Part shown: positions 8,520-18,442 of the stretch, piece after piece
Position numbering within the stretch: position 1 is the first letter of the stretch
How the letters are laid out: each line of letters begins with the position of its first letter
Assembly (NCBI RefSeq): GCF_014651835.1
Contig: NZ_BMXQ01000001.1
Span: 310,001 to 374,000 of the forward strand
Length of the DNA: 64,000 bases
Source of the DNA: Pigmentiphaga litoralis
Lineage (GTDB): Bacteria > Pseudomonadota > Gammaproteobacteria > Burkholderiales > Burkholderiaceae_B
Direction of reading: 5' to 3'
Translations under genes and position numbers: made by a program
The notes under the pieces: generated by a model
The model's database searches: none
What the model was told of the DNA's origin: nothing
Seen by the model: only the letters and a program-made list of their open reading frames with translations

Positions 8520-11500
8520 GTGTCGTCTCTTATTGTGGCCTCCATTTTGCGCCTGCCCGGACCCCTCGCCCTTTCCTCTTTCCGTCGCGATCGCCTGCTC
8601 GAACGCCTGCAGTCGCTGCCTGGCGCGATTGCCGACGTCACGGCGCGCTACGTGCATTTCGTGCACACCGACGGGCCGCTGTCGAGTGCCGACGCCGAGC
8701 GCCTCGACAAGCTGCTGCACTATGGCGAGCCGTTCGTGGCCAGCCCGGCGGGCCAGTCGCTCCTCGTCATTCCACGCCTGGGCACCCTGTCGCCCTGGGC
8801 CAGCAAGGCCACCGACATTGCGCGCAACTGCGGGTTAGAAGGCGTGCGCCGGATCGAACGCGGCGTGTTGTACACCCTGTCGCCCAAACGCGGCCTGCTC
8901 AGCGGATTCACGGGCGCCAAGACGCTGAGCCCGGAAGACCTGGCGGCCGTAGCCGCCGTCCTGCATGACCGCATGACCGAAACGGTCGTCGATGGCGAGT
9001 TCGATGGCGCGCCGCTGTTCGCGACGCTGCCCGGCAAGCCCATGCAAACGGTGCCCGTGCTGGAGCAGGGCATTGCCGCGTTGGCCACCGCCAACCTGAC
9101 CATGGGCCTGGCCTTGTCCGATGACGAGATCGACTATCTCGTCAACGCATTTACCGGCCTTGGCCGGGACCCGACCGACGTCGAGCTGATGATGTTCGCG
9201 CAGGCCAACAGCGAGCACTGCCGCCACAAGATCTTCAACGCACAGTGGCGCATCGACAGCGCCGACCAGCCCAACACCCTGTTCGGCATGATCCGCGCAA
9301 CGCACGCTGCGCAGCCGCTGGGCACCGTGGTGGCCTACTCCGACAACGCTGCCGTGATGCAGGGCGGCCCGGCCGAGCGCTTCCACGTGCAGGCGGGGGA
9401 CACGACGCTGGCCTACGCCAAGCGCGACGCCATCGTGCACACGCTGATGAAGGTCGAAACGCATAACCACCCGACCGCCATTTCACCGTTTGCAGGCGCC
9501 TCCACGGGCGCAGGCGGCGAAATCCGCGACGAAGGGGCCACCGGCCGCGGCTCCAAGCCCAAGGCGGGCCTGACCGGCTTTACGGTGTCGAACCTGCGCT
9601 TTCCAGACGCCCCCGAGCCTTGGGAAACCGACTCGCATGGCTTGCCGGACCGCATTGCGTCACCGCTGTCCATCATGCTCGAAGGGCCGATCGGCGGCGC
9701 GGCGTTCAACAACGAATTCGGCCGCCCCAACCTGGTCGGCTACTTCCGCAGCTATGAACAGACGGCGGGCGGCACGCGCTGGGGCTACCACAAGCCCATC
9801 ATGATCGCCGGCGGTCTGGGCAGCATCGACGACGGCTACACCCACAAGCTCGATTTGCCTCCGGGCTCGCTGCTGATCCAGCTGGGTGGCCCTGGCATGC
9901 GTATCGGCATGGGCGGCGGCGCCGCATCCAGCATGGGCGTCGGCAGCAACACGGCTGACCTGGATTTTGATTCCGTGCAGCGCGGCAACCCCGAAATCGA
10001 GCGGCGCGCCCAGGAAGTGATCGATCGCTGCTGGCAGCTCGGCGCCGACAATCCCATCCTGTCGATCCATGATGTGGGCGCCGGTGGGCTGTCGAATGCA
10101 TTCCCCGAAGTCGTGGACGGCGCCAATCGTGGCGCGACCTTCGACCTGACCCAGGTGCCGCTGGAAGAATCCGGCCTGTCGCCAGCCGAGATCTGGTGCA
10201 ACGAATCGCAGGAACGGTACGTTCTGGCGATCGCGCCAAACGACCTGGAACGCTTCGACGCCCTGGCGCGCCGCGAACGGTGCCCCTACGGTGTGGTGGG
10301 CGTCGCCACCGAGCAGCGGCAGTTGCGCGTGGTCAACGGCGAAGGCTTCGACGCCGCGGACACGTCGGCCCAGGAATGGACCAGCACCTCCCGTCCGGTC
10401 GATGTGCCGATCGACGTCATTCTGGGCAAGACGCCGCGCATGCTGCGCGACGTGGCGCGCCTGCCCGGCGTGCGCGAACCCATGGACGTGGTGGGCCTGG
10501 ACCTGGACGACATCGCGCTGCGCGTGATGCGCCATCCCACGGTCGCCAACAAGACATTCCTGATCACCATCGGTGACCGCACGGTCGGAGGCATGTCGTC
10601 GCGCGACCAGATGGTGGGCCCGTGGCAGGTGCCGGTGGCTGACTGCGCCGTAACCCTGGCCGATTACCGGGGCTTTCGGGGTGAAGCCATGGCCATGGGC
10701 GAACGCAGCCCGCTGGCCGTGATCGACGCTGCGGCGTCCGGACGCATGGCGGTGGCCGAAGCCATCACCAACATCGTCGCGGCCCCCGTGGCGCGCCTGG
10801 AAGACATCAAGCTGTCGGCCAACTGGATGGCCGCCTGCGGTGAGCCGGGCCAGGATGCCGCCCTGTACGATACGGTCGACGCCGTCAGCCAGCTCTGCCA
10901 GCAGGTCGGCCTGTCGATCCCGGTCGGCAAGGACTCGCTGTCGATGCGCACCGGCTGGCAGGTGGATGGCGAAGACCGCAAGGTGGTCTCGCCGGTCTCG
11001 CTGGTCGTGACCGCGTTCGCATCCATCGAGGATGTCCGCCCCTCGCTCACGCCGCAACTGCGCACCGATGAAGGCGACACTTCGCTGATCCTGATCGACC
11101 TTGGCCAGGGCCGCAACCGCCTGGGCGGCTCGGTGCTGTCGCAGGTGATCAACCAGGTCGGCGACAGCGTGCCGGACATCGAGTCGGCCGACCAGCTGGT
11201 GGCTTTCTTTGCCGCGGTTCGTACCCTGGCAGAAAGCGGCGTCATCCTGGCCTACCACGACCGTTCGGACGGCGGCGTGTTCGCCACCGTCTGCGAAATG
11301 GCGTTTGCCGGGCGTGTGGGTGTGACGTTGAACATCGACATGCTGACGCTCGACCCGCATGCCGCCGACTGGGGCGACTTCAAGATCCGCGCCGATCAGG
11401 TCGCCGTGCAGCGCGCCGAGCTCACCTTCAAGGCGCTGTTCTCGGAAGAGGCGGGCGCCGTGATCCAGGTGCCCACGGCCAGCCGCAATGCGGTCATGGA

Positions 11501-12572
11501 AGTGCTGCGCGGCGCGGGCCTGTCCAAGCACTCGCACGTGATCGGCAGCCTGAACACCTCCGACACGATCGACATCTATCGCGACGCCAAGAAGATCTGG
11601 TCCAAGCCGCGCGTCGAACTGGCGCAGGCCTGGAGCGAAGTGAGCCACCGCATCATGGCCCTGCGGGACAATCCGGCCAGCGCCAAGGCCGAATTCGCCG
11701 TCTGGGCCGACAAGGACAACCCGGGCCTGTCGCCGCGCGTGACCTTCGATCCGCAGGCCGACGTGGCTGCGCCGATGATCGCGACCGGCAAGCGTCCGCG
11801 TGTTGCCATCCTTCGCGAGCAGGGCTGCAACAGCCATGTCGAGATGGCCTATGGCTTTGACAAGGCAGGCTTTGCCTCGCACGACGTGCACATGACCGAC
11901 CTGCTGGCTGGCCGGGTGGACCTGAACGAGTACCACGGCCTGGTGGCCGTGGGTGGCTTCAGCTACGGCGACGTACTGGGCGCGGGCGAAGGCTGGGCCA
12001 AGACCATCCAGTTCAACACGATGCTGGCGGACATGTTCTCGGCCTACTTTGGCCGCAAGGAAACGTTTGCGCTGGGCGTGTGCAACGGCTGCCAGATGCT
12101 GGCTGCCCTGGCATCGATGATTCCCGGTGCCGAGCACTGGCCGCGCTTTACGCGCAACCAGTCCGAGAAGTTCGAAGCCCGCTTTGCCATGGTGGAAGTC
12201 CTGGACTCGCCGTCCATCTTCCTGCAAGGCATGGCCGGCTCGCAGGTGCCGATCGCCGTCTCGCACGGCGAGGGATACGCCAACTTCACGCAGCAGGGTG
12301 ATGCAGCCAAGGTGCTGGGTGCACTGCGCTACGTCGACAACCGCGGCCAGGCGACCGAAACGTACCCGTACAACCCCAACGGTAGCGCGGGCGGTTTGAC
12401 GGGCGTGACGACGGCTGACGGCCGCTTCACGGCCCTGATGCCGCACGCCGAACGTGTCTTCCGCAACGTCCAGATGTCTTGGGCGCCCAAGAGCTGGGGC
12501 GAGCAGGATAGCGGCGGTGAATTCTCGCCGTGGATGCGCATGTTCCGTAACGCGCGGGTCTGGGTGGGTTGA
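8520..12572 (+). CDS. purL: Phosphoribosylformylglycinamidine synthase (large single-chain form)
   Basis: A 1350-residue FGAM synthase of the proteobacterial single-chain type, catalysing step four of purine synthesis (FGAR + Gln + ATP to FGAM). It shows the expected ATP-binding/FGAR blocks ([49 protein letters not shown]) and a C-terminal class I glutaminase domain with the nucleophile Cys in [10 protein letters not shown] (near residue 1187), a downstream SHGEG block and the MPHAER motif. The GTG at 8520 is taken because the N terminus then aligns with the family ([18 protein letters not shown]); no strong ribosome site is visible. A strong terminator follows at 12623. Monocistronic. Confidence 0.97.
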   Translation: MSSLIVASILRLPGPLALSSFRRDRLLERLQSLPGAIADVTARYVHFVHTDGPLSSADAERLDKLLHYGEPFVASPAGQSLLVIPRLGTLSPWASKATDIARNCGLEGVRRIERGVLYTLSPKRGLLSGFTGAKTLSPEDLAAVAAVLHDRMTETVVDGEFDGAPLFATLPGKPMQTVPVLEQGIAALATANLTMGLALSDDEIDYLVNAFTGLGRDPTDVELMMFAQANSEHCRHKIFNAQWRIDSADQPNTLFGMIRATHAAQPLGTVVAYSDNAAVMQGGPAERFHVQAGDTTLAYAKRDAIVHTLMKVETHNHPTAISPFAGASTGAGGEIRDEGATGRGSKPKAGLTGFTVSNLRFPDAPEPWETDSHGLPDRIASPLSIMLEGPIGGAAFNNEFGRPNLVGYFRSYEQTAGGTRWGYHKPIMIAGGLGSIDDGYTHKLDLPPGSLLIQLGGPGMRIGMGGGAASSMGVGSNTADLDFDSVQRGNPEIERRAQEVIDRCWQLGADNPILSIHDVGAGGLSNAFPEVVDGANRGATFDLTQVPLEESGLSPAEIWCNESQERYVLAIAPNDLERFDALARRERCPYGVVGVATEQRQLRVVNGEGFDAADTSAQEWTSTSRPVDVPIDVILGKTPRMLRDVARLPGVREPMDVVGLDLDDIALRVMRHPTVANKTFLITIGDRTVGGMSSRDQMVGPWQVPVADCAVTLADYRGFRGEAMAMGERSPLAVIDAAASGRMAVAEAITNIVAAPVARLEDIKLSANWMAACGEPGQDAALYDTVDAVSQLCQQVGLSIPVGKDSLSMRTGWQVDGEDRKVVSPVSLVVTAFASIEDVRPSLTPQLRTDEGDTSLILIDLGQGRNRLGGSVLSQVINQVGDSVPDIESADQLVAFFAAVRTLAESGVILAYHDRSDGGVFATVCEMAFAGRVGVTLNIDMLTLDPHAADWGDFKIRADQVAVQRAELTFKALFSEEAGAVIQVPTASRNAVMEVLRGAGLSKHSHVIGSLNTSDTIDIYRDAKKIWSKPRVELAQAWSEVSHRIMALRDNPASAKAEFAVWADKDNPGLSPRVTFDPQADVAAPMIATGKRPRVAILREQGCNSHVEMAYGFDKAGFASHDVHMTDLLAGRVDLNEYHGLVAVGGFSYGDVLGAGEGWAKTIQFNTMLADMFSAYFGRKETFALGVCNGCQMLAALASMIPGAEHWPRFTRNQSEKFEARFAMVEVLDSPSIFLQGMAGSQVPIAVSHGEGYANFTQQGDAAKVLGALRYVDNRGQATETYPYNPNGSAGGLTGVTTADGRFTALMPHAERVFRNVQMSWAPKSWGEQDSGGEFSPWMRMFRNARVWVG

Positions 12573-12622
12573 TCACGCCCGGCGACCAAGGCAGCCCCAC
12601 GTAGCGGGTAGAGCCGCTGAAC

Positions 12623-12662
12623 AAAAAGGCCTGTTCGTCGAAAGACGGACAGGCCTTTTTTT
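12623..12662 (+). terminator. Rho-independent terminator of purL
   Basis: AAAAAGGCCTGT (12623-12634) pairs with ACAGGCCTTTTTT around a loop that itself forms a short stem (CGTC/GACG), followed by a run of seven T residues. Confidence 0.9.
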
Positions 12663-12747
12663 ATGCAGTCGTGCGAGCAGGCATACCGCGGGCGGCACAG
12701 CTACAAGGGCGATCACCCGCGGGGGGAGCGCAGCCGAGCAACCATAA

Positions 12748-12781
12748 AACAAAACCCCCAGGCAAGCCCGGGGGTTTTGTT
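12748..12781. terminator. Bidirectional terminator of the porin gene
   Basis: AACAAAACCCCC and GGGGGTTTTGTT form a perfect 12-bp inverted repeat around a short loop. On the minus strand it follows the porin stop at 12846 by about 65 bases; it can also back up the purL terminator. Confidence 0.8.
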
Positions 12782-12845
12782 CATTCTTAAGCATTGGAAC
12801 GCCTTGCGACGTTCCGAGAATCAGGCTTGCGCCTGAATCAAATGC

Positions 12846-13943
12846 TTAGAACTTGTGCTGCAGGCCAAAGGCCAGCTGGCGCTTGCTCAGATCCGAGTAG
12901 TCGGTACGGCTACGGAATTGACGCTGATCGTAGTCGTTGAAGAAGACATACACGTTGGTACGCTTCGACAGGTCATACACATAGCCAACCGAGTAACCGT
13001 CGATTTCCGACTTGGTGGTGTACTGGTATGCGGCCATGACCTTGCCGGCGCCCAGAGGTGCGCTCAGGCCGAGGGTGTACGCATTGTCGTTGCCATACAG
13101 GTTGGCGAACTGGTTAGCAGCAGAAGGCACGCCGCTCGTCACCAGGTTAGCACCAACGTTGTTCAGCGGGTTCTTCATGTGCGACCAGCCAGCGTACGCA
13201 GCAACCACGCCGAAGTCATACGAAGCGCCGACGATCAGGTTCTGGGGCTTTTCGCCACCGTTTGCAGCTTCCAGAGGGCCCGACAGGTTTGCGTACGAGT
13301 ACGTAGCAACACCCTTCAAAGGACCGTTTTCGTACTTCAGGCCAACGTCAAGCATACGGTTGTTGTTACCGTTGCCAGCGACTTCCTGCTCAGCACCAGC
13401 GGTGCCGGTCTGGAAGCTATAACCCACAGCGCCTTGGAAACCGGCGATGACTGGCGAGTAGTAGTAAGCCGAGTTGTTGACACGCGAACCGGCACCGAAG
13501 TCACCCGTGTTGTAGCCGAACGTGGTGCTGACTGCCGAACGCGAGTACGACAGACCGAACGGGTTGACGATACCGGCAGCCCACATGAAGCCCAGGTTGG
13601 TCGTACGGCCCAGGGTCAGGCGGCCAGCGCGGGCGCTTTCCAGACCAACGAATGCATAACGGCCAAACAGACGACCTTGCGTCGATGCGCCGTCATCCAG
13701 CTGGAAGCCGCTTTCCAATTGGAAAATTGCCTTCAGGCCGTTGCCGATGTCTTCCGAACCACGGATACCCCAACGCGATTGAGCGCCAAGGCCGCTGTCG
13801 AGGGCGCTACGCGAGCTCTGACCTTCGGTCTTTTCGTTCTGGAAACCAATGTCAGCGATACCGTACAACGTAACGTTGCTTTGGGCGTTAGCTGCACCGG
13901 CAAAGCCAGCCAACAGAGCGGCGGCGAGAAGGGTCTTCTTCAT
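12846..13943 (-). CDS. Gram-negative general porin (Bordetella/Neisseria-type, 16-stranded)
   Basis: A 365-residue outer-membrane porin. It begins with a typical signal peptide (MKKTLLAAALLAGFAGAANA, cleavage before QSNVTLYG), continues with the family opening QSNVTLYGIADIGF, the GSEDIGNGLKAIFQLESGF block and alternating hydrophobic strands, and ends LAFGLQHKF with the C-terminal Phe recognised by the BAM machinery. The sequence is close in style to the major porins of Bordetella and Achromobacter. The codon choice is noticeably more uniform than in neighbours, which fits high expression. The ATG at 13943 has GGAGA ten bases upstream. Monocistronic with a long upstream region and its own terminator. 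Confidence 0.95.
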   Translation of the reverse strand: MKKTLLAAALLAGFAGAANAQSNVTLYGIADIGFQNEKTEGQSSRSALDSGLGAQSRWGIRGSEDIGNGLKAIFQLESGFQLDDGASTQGRLFGRYAFVGLESARAGRLTLGRTTNLGFMWAAGIVNPFGLSYSRSAVSTTFGYNTGDFGAGSRVNNSAYYYSPVIAGFQGAVGYSFQTGTAGAEQEVAGNGNNNRMLDVGLKYENGPLKGVATYSYANLSGPLEAANGGEKPQNLIVGASYDFGVVAAYAGWSHMKNPLNNVGANLVTSGVPSAANQFANLYGNDNAYTLGLSAPLGAGKVMAAYQYTTKSEIDGYSVGYVYDLSKRTNVYVFFNDYDQRQFRSRTDYSDLSKRQLAFGLQHKF

Positions 13944-14377
13944 TTAATTAGGTCTCCAACGGAGTGAATAACACGATAAGCCAACAGCGTCATACACAAG
14001 CGCTCGGCTAGGGCCGAACCTTTGTCTATGTGCCGCGGCGGCCTTGCTCTCGATTTCAGTGAGCGATGGTGCTGGCTGCGAGAAATCTGGAATGAATTTC
14101 ACCAGAAAAGCCGAAGGCGTGCCAACTCTTAATTCCGCTGCAACATTGATGTGTTGCGATTTGCCCTAAACGCTGTGACATCCTTGCAACCGAAGCTTGG
14201 AATAGCGAGGGAAAACAGCGTGATGCGCCAAAACACGTTTCAGTAAAAACGCCCCATGTTGCAGTGACATGACGTCACCGCTCAATGGAGCGTTTTATAC
14301 AACTAAGGCAAACCCTGATAGCGGTAAATTAAGCTGCCCGGATGAGTTTTAGTGTTGGTTCAAACCAACGTTTGCCA
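13944..14377 (-). promoter_or_regulatory. Long noncoding region upstream of the porin gene
   Basis: About 430 bases without a gene, more A/T-rich than its surroundings, between the porin start and the end of the par27-like gene, both on the minus strand. It must contain the porin promoter and leader and the end of the par27 transcript. A short inverted repeat GTTGGTT-CA-AACCAAC lies at 14354-14369 just after par27 but has no T run. No sigma-70 promoter could be assigned with confidence. Confidence 0.45.
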
Positions 14378-15145
14378 TCAGTTGATTTTTGCCTTCTGAC
14401 GCAGGCTGGCCTGGAAGTCACGCAATTTAGCCTGGCGCATCGATTCCTCGATCTGCGGGCGCAGCTGATCGAGCGGCGGGAATTGGCTGTCGCGAATGTC
14501 TTCCAGACGGATCACGTGCCAGCCGAACTGGGTCTGCACCGGGTTGGCAGTGGTCTGACCCTTGGACAGGCCCGCCAGTGCGTCCGAGAACGGCTTTACA
14601 TACGTGCTGGCCGGCGCCCAGTCCAGGTCGCCACCATTGGCGGCCGAGCCAGGGTCTTTCGATTGCTTGGCCAGGTCTTCGAACTTGGCGCCCTTGTTCA
14701 GCTGGGCAATGATGTCCTTGGCCTGCGCTTCGGTTTCGACCAGGATGTGGCGCGCACGGAATTCCTTGTCGCCCTGGGCGGACTTGACGCGGTCGTACTC
14801 GGCCTGGACTTGCTGCGGCGTGATCGTGTTCTTGGCAAGGTAGTCGTTGAACAGGCCGCGAATCAGCACGCTCTGGCGCGTCAGGTCGATTTCGGCCTGC
14901 ACTTCCGGCTGTTTGGCGATGCCGCGCTTGTCGGCTTCCTGCAGGAAGACTTCACGGTTGATGAGTTCTTCGCGGATCTGCTCGCGCAGTTGCGGCGAGT
15001 CAGGCTGGCCTTGCTTGGTCAGCAGGTTGACGAATTGATCAACGCGCGAAGAAGGAATGGCCTTGCCGTTCACGACGGCAGCGTTTTGGGCAAAGGCGGG
15101 AACTGCCACGGCCAGCGCAGCCGTCAACATCAAAACACGCTTCAT
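14378..15145 (-). CDS. Par27-like periplasmic parvulin chaperone
   Basis: A 255-residue exported prolyl isomerase. The start at 15145 gives a clean signal peptide (MKRVLMLTAALAVAVPAFAQ) and is preceded by AAGGA; the open frame upstream is spurious. A helical SurA_N-like region precedes one parvulin domain (RARHILVETE near residue 136, NGGDLDWAP, FGWHVIRLED). Length and layout match Bordetella Par27, a single-parvulin SurA-like chaperone that handles outer-membrane and autotransporter proteins; that assignment rests on remembered family knowledge. It is the last gene of a yciB-bolA-par27 operon, 49 bases after bolA. Confidence 0.88.
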   Translation of the reverse strand: MKRVLMLTAALAVAVPAFAQNAAVVNGKAIPSSRVDQFVNLLTKQGQPDSPQLREQIREELINREVFLQEADKRGIAKQPEVQAEIDLTRQSVLIRGLFNDYLAKNTITPQQVQAEYDRVKSAQGDKEFRARHILVETEAQAKDIIAQLNKGAKFEDLAKQSKDPGSAANGGDLDWAPASTYVKPFSDALAGLSKGQTTANPVQTQFGWHVIRLEDIRDSQFPPLDQLRPQIEESMRQAKLRDFQASLRQKAKIN

Positions 15146-15194
15146 CAGGGAAATCCTTACTATGAATAGATCGGCCGGAAGCCAGCCTGATTTG

Positions 15195-15476
15195 TTAGGT
15201 CTTGTCGGAATTTTCTTGGGAAGTGAGCGCCGTAATGGCAAGCGCATGCACCTCGTCAGGCATCAGATCCTTCAATTGATCATACACCAGGCGATGTCGG
15301 GCAACCCTTGACAAGCCCGTGAAACGGTCCGAAACGATCCGTACCCGGAAGTGTCGGGCCCCGCCTGCGGCGCCGGCGTGACCGGCATGCAGGTGCGACT
15401 CGTCAATCACATCGAGGGCTTGCGGGTCCAGGCTGCCAAGCAGACTGCGGATGGTGGCAACGCGGGCGGCGGTCAT
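15195..15476 (-). CDS. bolA: BolA family protein
   Basis: A 93-residue BolA-like protein. The start at 15476 overlaps the yciB stop (ATGA), which decides the start and implies translational coupling. Family features are DESHLHAGH near residue 25, HFRVRIVSDRFTGLSRVARHRLVYDQL and the C-terminal VHALAITAL block containing the conserved His. BolA proteins act with monothiol glutaredoxins in iron-sulfur handling and, in enterobacteria, as stress regulators of cell shape. Which role applies here is not visible. Confidence 0.92.
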   Translation of the reverse strand: MTAARVATIRSLLGSLDPQALDVIDESHLHAGHAGAAGGARHFRVRIVSDRFTGLSRVARHRLVYDQLKDLMPDEVHALAITALTSQENSDKT

Positions 15477-16063
15477 GAACGTTCCGCCCCGGCGTCGGTT
15501 TCCGCCTTGATGACCTTGGCCGCACCGTCCTTGACCGGCGTCTTCATGTGGCGACCCAGGTAGATCGACTGGATGATGACGAACGCAAGCAGCAGGCCGA
15601 AGATGCCGAACACCTTGAACGTCACCCACGTTTCGGTCGGCCAGTTATAGGCCACGTACAAGTTCACGCAGCCGACCACCGCGAAAAACAGGGCCCATGC
15701 CGTGTTCAAGCGGTTCCAGATGGCATCGGGCAACTGGATCTGCGCGCCCAGCATGCTGCGCATCAGATTCTTCTTGGCAATCCACTGGCCACCCAGCAGC
15801 ACCACCGCGAACAGCCAGTACAGCACCGTGGGCTTCCACTTGATGAAAAGTTCGTTGTGCAGGAAGAGCGTCGCCCCGCCGAACACCACGATGATCGTCA
15901 AGTTGATCCAGTGCATGGGCTCGATTTTCTTGCGGCGCGCGACCAGCCAGAGAATCTGTACCACGCTGGCCGCCATGGCGACGCCAGTGGCCACGTACAG
16001 ATCGGCAAATTTATAGGCGCCAAAAAACAGCAGAAGGGGAAATAGATCGAACAGGAGTTTCAT
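15473..16063 (-). CDS. yciB: YciB / intracellular septation protein A, inner-membrane protein
   Basis: A 196-residue protein with about five hydrophobic segments and the family N terminus MKLLFDLFPLLLFFGAYKFA. The start at 16063 has AGGAG on the minus strand just upstream and matches the family; the longer open frame is rejected. Other family blocks are KPTVLYWLFAVVLLGG and RLNTAWALFFAVVGCVNLYVA. YciB is linked to cell-envelope synthesis and septation in enterobacteria. First gene of the yciB-bolA-par27 operon, stop overlapping bolA by four bases. A 16-base palindrome with a TATATA core lies about 150 bases upstream. Confidence 0.93.
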   Translation of the reverse strand: MKLLFDLFPLLLFFGAYKFADLYVATGVAMAASVVQILWLVARRKKIEPMHWINLTIIVVFGGATLFLHNELFIKWKPTVLYWLFAVVLLGGQWIAKKNLMRSMLGAQIQLPDAIWNRLNTAWALFFAVVGCVNLYVAYNWPTETWVTFKVFGIFGLLLAFVIIQSIYLGRHMKTPVKDGAAKVIKAETDAGAERS

Positions 16064-16208
16064 TGAGTCTCGATAGTCAGGAAATAGGTGATGGCGCGGC
16101 GGCGGGCAGACGCGCGCAGGCGGCGGCAGGAAAAGGGAGCTTATCTCGGATAGTAGCTCGACGGTCACCGCATCCTGTCGAGGGGTGCCGCGGCAAAGTC
16201 GTGCAGGC

Positions 16209-16224
16209 CCTCTATATATAGAGG
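16209..16224. promoter_or_regulatory. 16-base perfect palindrome upstream of yciB
   Basis: CCTCTATATATAGAGG is a perfect palindrome in a G+C-rich intergenic region between msrB and yciB. Its TATATA core could act as a -10 element or the palindrome as an operator; neither is proven. Confidence 0.45.
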
Positions 16225-16282
16225 TAGAGGGGTCTCTGCTTCAGGTGTCCTGTCCGGCGGGCTGGCCGGGCACACGCCGGCC

Positions 16283-16316
16283 GGATGTCGCGGCCCCTTG
16301 GCAGCCCGCGACATCC
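16283..16316 (-). terminator. Strong stem-loop just after msrB
   Basis: GGATGTCGCGG (16283-16293) pairs perfectly with CCGCGACATCC (16306-16316), 12-base loop, eleven bases beyond the msrB stop on the minus strand. There is no T tract, so it may act as an mRNA 3' stabiliser or a weak terminator. Confidence 0.5.
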
Positions 16317-16326
16317 TGGGGGAGGG

Positions 16327-16752
16327 TCAGCGCGAGGCGCGGTCGGGCGGGCTGAACGGTTCGAACTTCAAGGAAACGGAGTTGATGCAGTAGCGCACAC
16401 CCGTTGGCGGAGGGCCATCGGGAAAGATATGACCCAGGTGCGCGTCGCACACGTTGCACAGCACTTCGGTGCGGACCATGCCGTGGGTGGTGTCCCGTTC
16501 TTCCCGCACATTGTCAGGATTGAGCGCGGCGAAATAGCTTGGCCAGCCACAAGACGAATCGAATTTCGTGTCAGACGCGAACAGCGGCGTATTGCAGGCC
16601 ACGCAGCGGTAGATGCCCGGCTGGTGGTGATCCCAGTACTCGCCTGTAAAAGCTCGTTCAGTTGCCTTTTCCCGCGCCACCGCGTACTGCATCGGGGTGA
16701 GCAGGGTGCGCCATTCGGCGTCGGATTTGTTCACTTTCTTTAGAGCTGTCAT
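16327..16752 (-). CDS. msrB: Peptide-methionine (R)-S-oxide reductase
   Basis: A 141-residue MsrB that reduces the R epimer of methionine sulfoxide. The start at 16752 is chosen because it follows the selO stop by ten bases and gives the family N terminus. Visible are the zinc Cys pairs C50-x2-C53 and C99-x2-C102, the GWPSYF block, and the catalytic Cys122 in [11 protein letters not shown]. Cys68 in the DSSCGWPS block could be a recycling Cys. No signal peptide, so cytoplasmic. The pairing with selO puts two redox-linked protein-modifying enzymes in one transcript. A strong stem-loop follows. Confidence 0.95.
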   Translation of the reverse strand: MTALKKVNKSDAEWRTLLTPMQYAVAREKATERAFTGEYWDHHQPGIYRCVACNTPLFASDTKFDSSCGWPSYFAALNPDNVREERDTTHGMVRTEVLCNVCDAHLGHIFPDGPPPTGVRYCINSVSLKFEPFSPPDRASR

Positions 16753-16762
16753 GCGGGGGTCC

Positions 16763-18286
16763 TCACGAAGAACAACTGACTTCCAGATGGCTCGCCCAGT
16801 CGGGCGGGATACGGCAGTACGCATCGAATCCCGGTCTTTCCGTATACGGGTCCTTGAGCAGCATCACCAGCGTCTCGATTTCTGACGTGTCGCGCTGCGT
16901 GGCCGCACGGATCGCTGTCTCGGCCAGGTGGTTGCGCAAGACGTAGAGCGGGTTGATACGGTTCATCGCGTCGGCGCGCTCCGCATCCTCCAGATCATCC
17001 AGGCGCAGCCGCGTCCGGTAGGTTTCGAGCCACACTTCGGCTGCCGCGCGATCGGCGAACAGGTCCACGAAGGTTTCCCGGCCTGCCGATGCGGCCGTTT
17101 CGGTAGCCGCATCCTTGTGGATCTGAGCCAGCCGGCGGAAGCTGAGCGTAAAGTCGGCGCCATTGCGGTGCATGACGGCCCACAGGGCATTGACGAGATC
17201 GGCATCCGACTCGCGCCAGGCGACAAGCCCGAGCTTGCGCGCCATCAGCCCATGAAAGGTGTCCAGGAAGGTGTTCTCGTAGCCGTCCAGGGAGGCCCGG
17301 ATGGCGTCTTCGTCTTCGATCAACGGAAACAGCGCGCCGGCCAGCTTGTAAAGGTTCCAGTGGCCGACCGCCGGCTGGGCGTCCCACGCATAGCGGCCTG
17401 CGCTGTCGGTATGGTTGCAGATGTGGTGGGCATCGAACGCGTCCATGAAACCGTAGGGTCCATAGTCCAGCGTAAGCCCCAGGATCGACATGTTGTCGGT
17501 GTTCATGACGCCATGACAGAAGCCGACGACTTGCCACTGCGCCATCAGCGCGGCTGTGCGCCGGGTGACTTCCGCCAGCAGGCGCAGATACGGACCGCCG
17601 GCCACGTCCGCCTCGCCCGCAGGCGCCGGGCGGCATTCCGGGTAGAAGTGATCGATCACATAGTCAGCCAGGATGCGCAGCGGTTCGATCTGTTGCCGGC
17701 TGGCCCAGTGTTCGAAGGATCCGAAACGCACGAACGACGGCGACATGCGGGTCACGACGGCCGCGGTTTCCATGGTCTCGCGGCGCACCGGATCGTCGGA
17801 CGCCACCAGCGCCAGGGCGCGTGTGGTCGGAATGCCCAGGCCTACCATCGCTTCGGACGCGAGATACTCGCGCACCGACGAGCGCAACACGGCCTTGCCA
17901 TCGCCCATGCGCGAGTACGGCGTACGCCCCGAGCCCTTCAATTGCAGTTCCCAATTGCCGGCGGGCGTGTCGATCTCGCCCAGCAGCAAGGCGCGGCCGT
18001 CACCGAGTTGGCCCGCCCACACGCCGAACTGATGGCCGCTGTAGACAGCGGCCAGCGACACGCCACCCGGCAGCGGTTCGGCGCCGGAAAACACACGCAG
18101 GAATTCGGGGGTGGTGAATGCTTCGGGCGACAAACCGATCAGCGCAGCAGCATCGGCATTGGCATGCACGAGCCACGGGTCTGTCAGCGGTTGGGCAGTG
18201 ACCCGGGTATAGAAATCGGGAGACGCGTCGGCAAAGGAATTGACGACCTTCAAGGCGTCGAGCGCAGGAGCGAGAGGGGTAGTCAT
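16763..18286 (-). CDS. selO: SelO/YdiU family protein adenylyltransferase
   Basis: A 507-residue pseudokinase-fold protein of the SelO family, which transfers AMP to Ser/Thr/Tyr of target proteins. Recognisable blocks: [23 protein letters not shown] (about residues 84-106, cut here for length), [31 protein letters not shown], and the metal/active-site region [15 protein letters not shown] with DYGPYGFMD. The C terminus ends CSS: Cys505 occupies the position of the selenocysteine in animal SelO, the usual bacterial replacement. ATG at 18286. It is followed by msrB in the same direction, fitting the oxidative-stress role reported for SelO. Confidence 0.93.
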   Translation of the reverse strand: MTTPLAPALDALKVVNSFADASPDFYTRVTAQPLTDPWLVHANADAAALIGLSPEAFTTPEFLRVFSGAEPLPGGVSLAAVYSGHQFGVWAGQLGDGRALLLGEIDTPAGNWELQLKGSGRTPYSRMGDGKAVLRSSVREYLASEAMVGLGIPTTRALALVASDDPVRRETMETAAVVTRMSPSFVRFGSFEHWASRQQIEPLRILADYVIDHFYPECRPAPAGEADVAGGPYLRLLAEVTRRTAALMAQWQVVGFCHGVMNTDNMSILGLTLDYGPYGFMDAFDAHHICNHTDSAGRYAWDAQPAVGHWNLYKLAGALFPLIEDEDAIRASLDGYENTFLDTFHGLMARKLGLVAWRESDADLVNALWAVMHRNGADFTLSFRRLAQIHKDAATETAASAGRETFVDLFADRAAAEVWLETYRTRLRLDDLEDAERADAMNRINPLYVLRNHLAETAIRAATQRDTSEIETLVMLLKDPYTERPGFDAYCRIPPDWASHLEVSCSS

Positions 18287-18442
18287 GGCCAGGGCAAGAG
18301 CAGGGTGACTCGATAAAAGAAGGTTAACCTATTTGGCTACTCGCGACGGCGGGCTTCGTCGCAAGGTGTTGCGGGGCGTATCGCGTGGTCCAGCGCCAGG
18401 TTCAGGACGCGTTGCGGAACAGGTTGCGGGCGGTTTTCAACA

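Noticed and set aside
9660-12446. Antisense open frame of 928 codons opposite purL
   Set aside because: Same cause; purL is a certain gene and the antisense product has no recognisable motifs.
14354-14369. Terminator after the par27-like gene
   Set aside because: The 7-bp repeat has a 2-base loop and no T tract; too weak to call.
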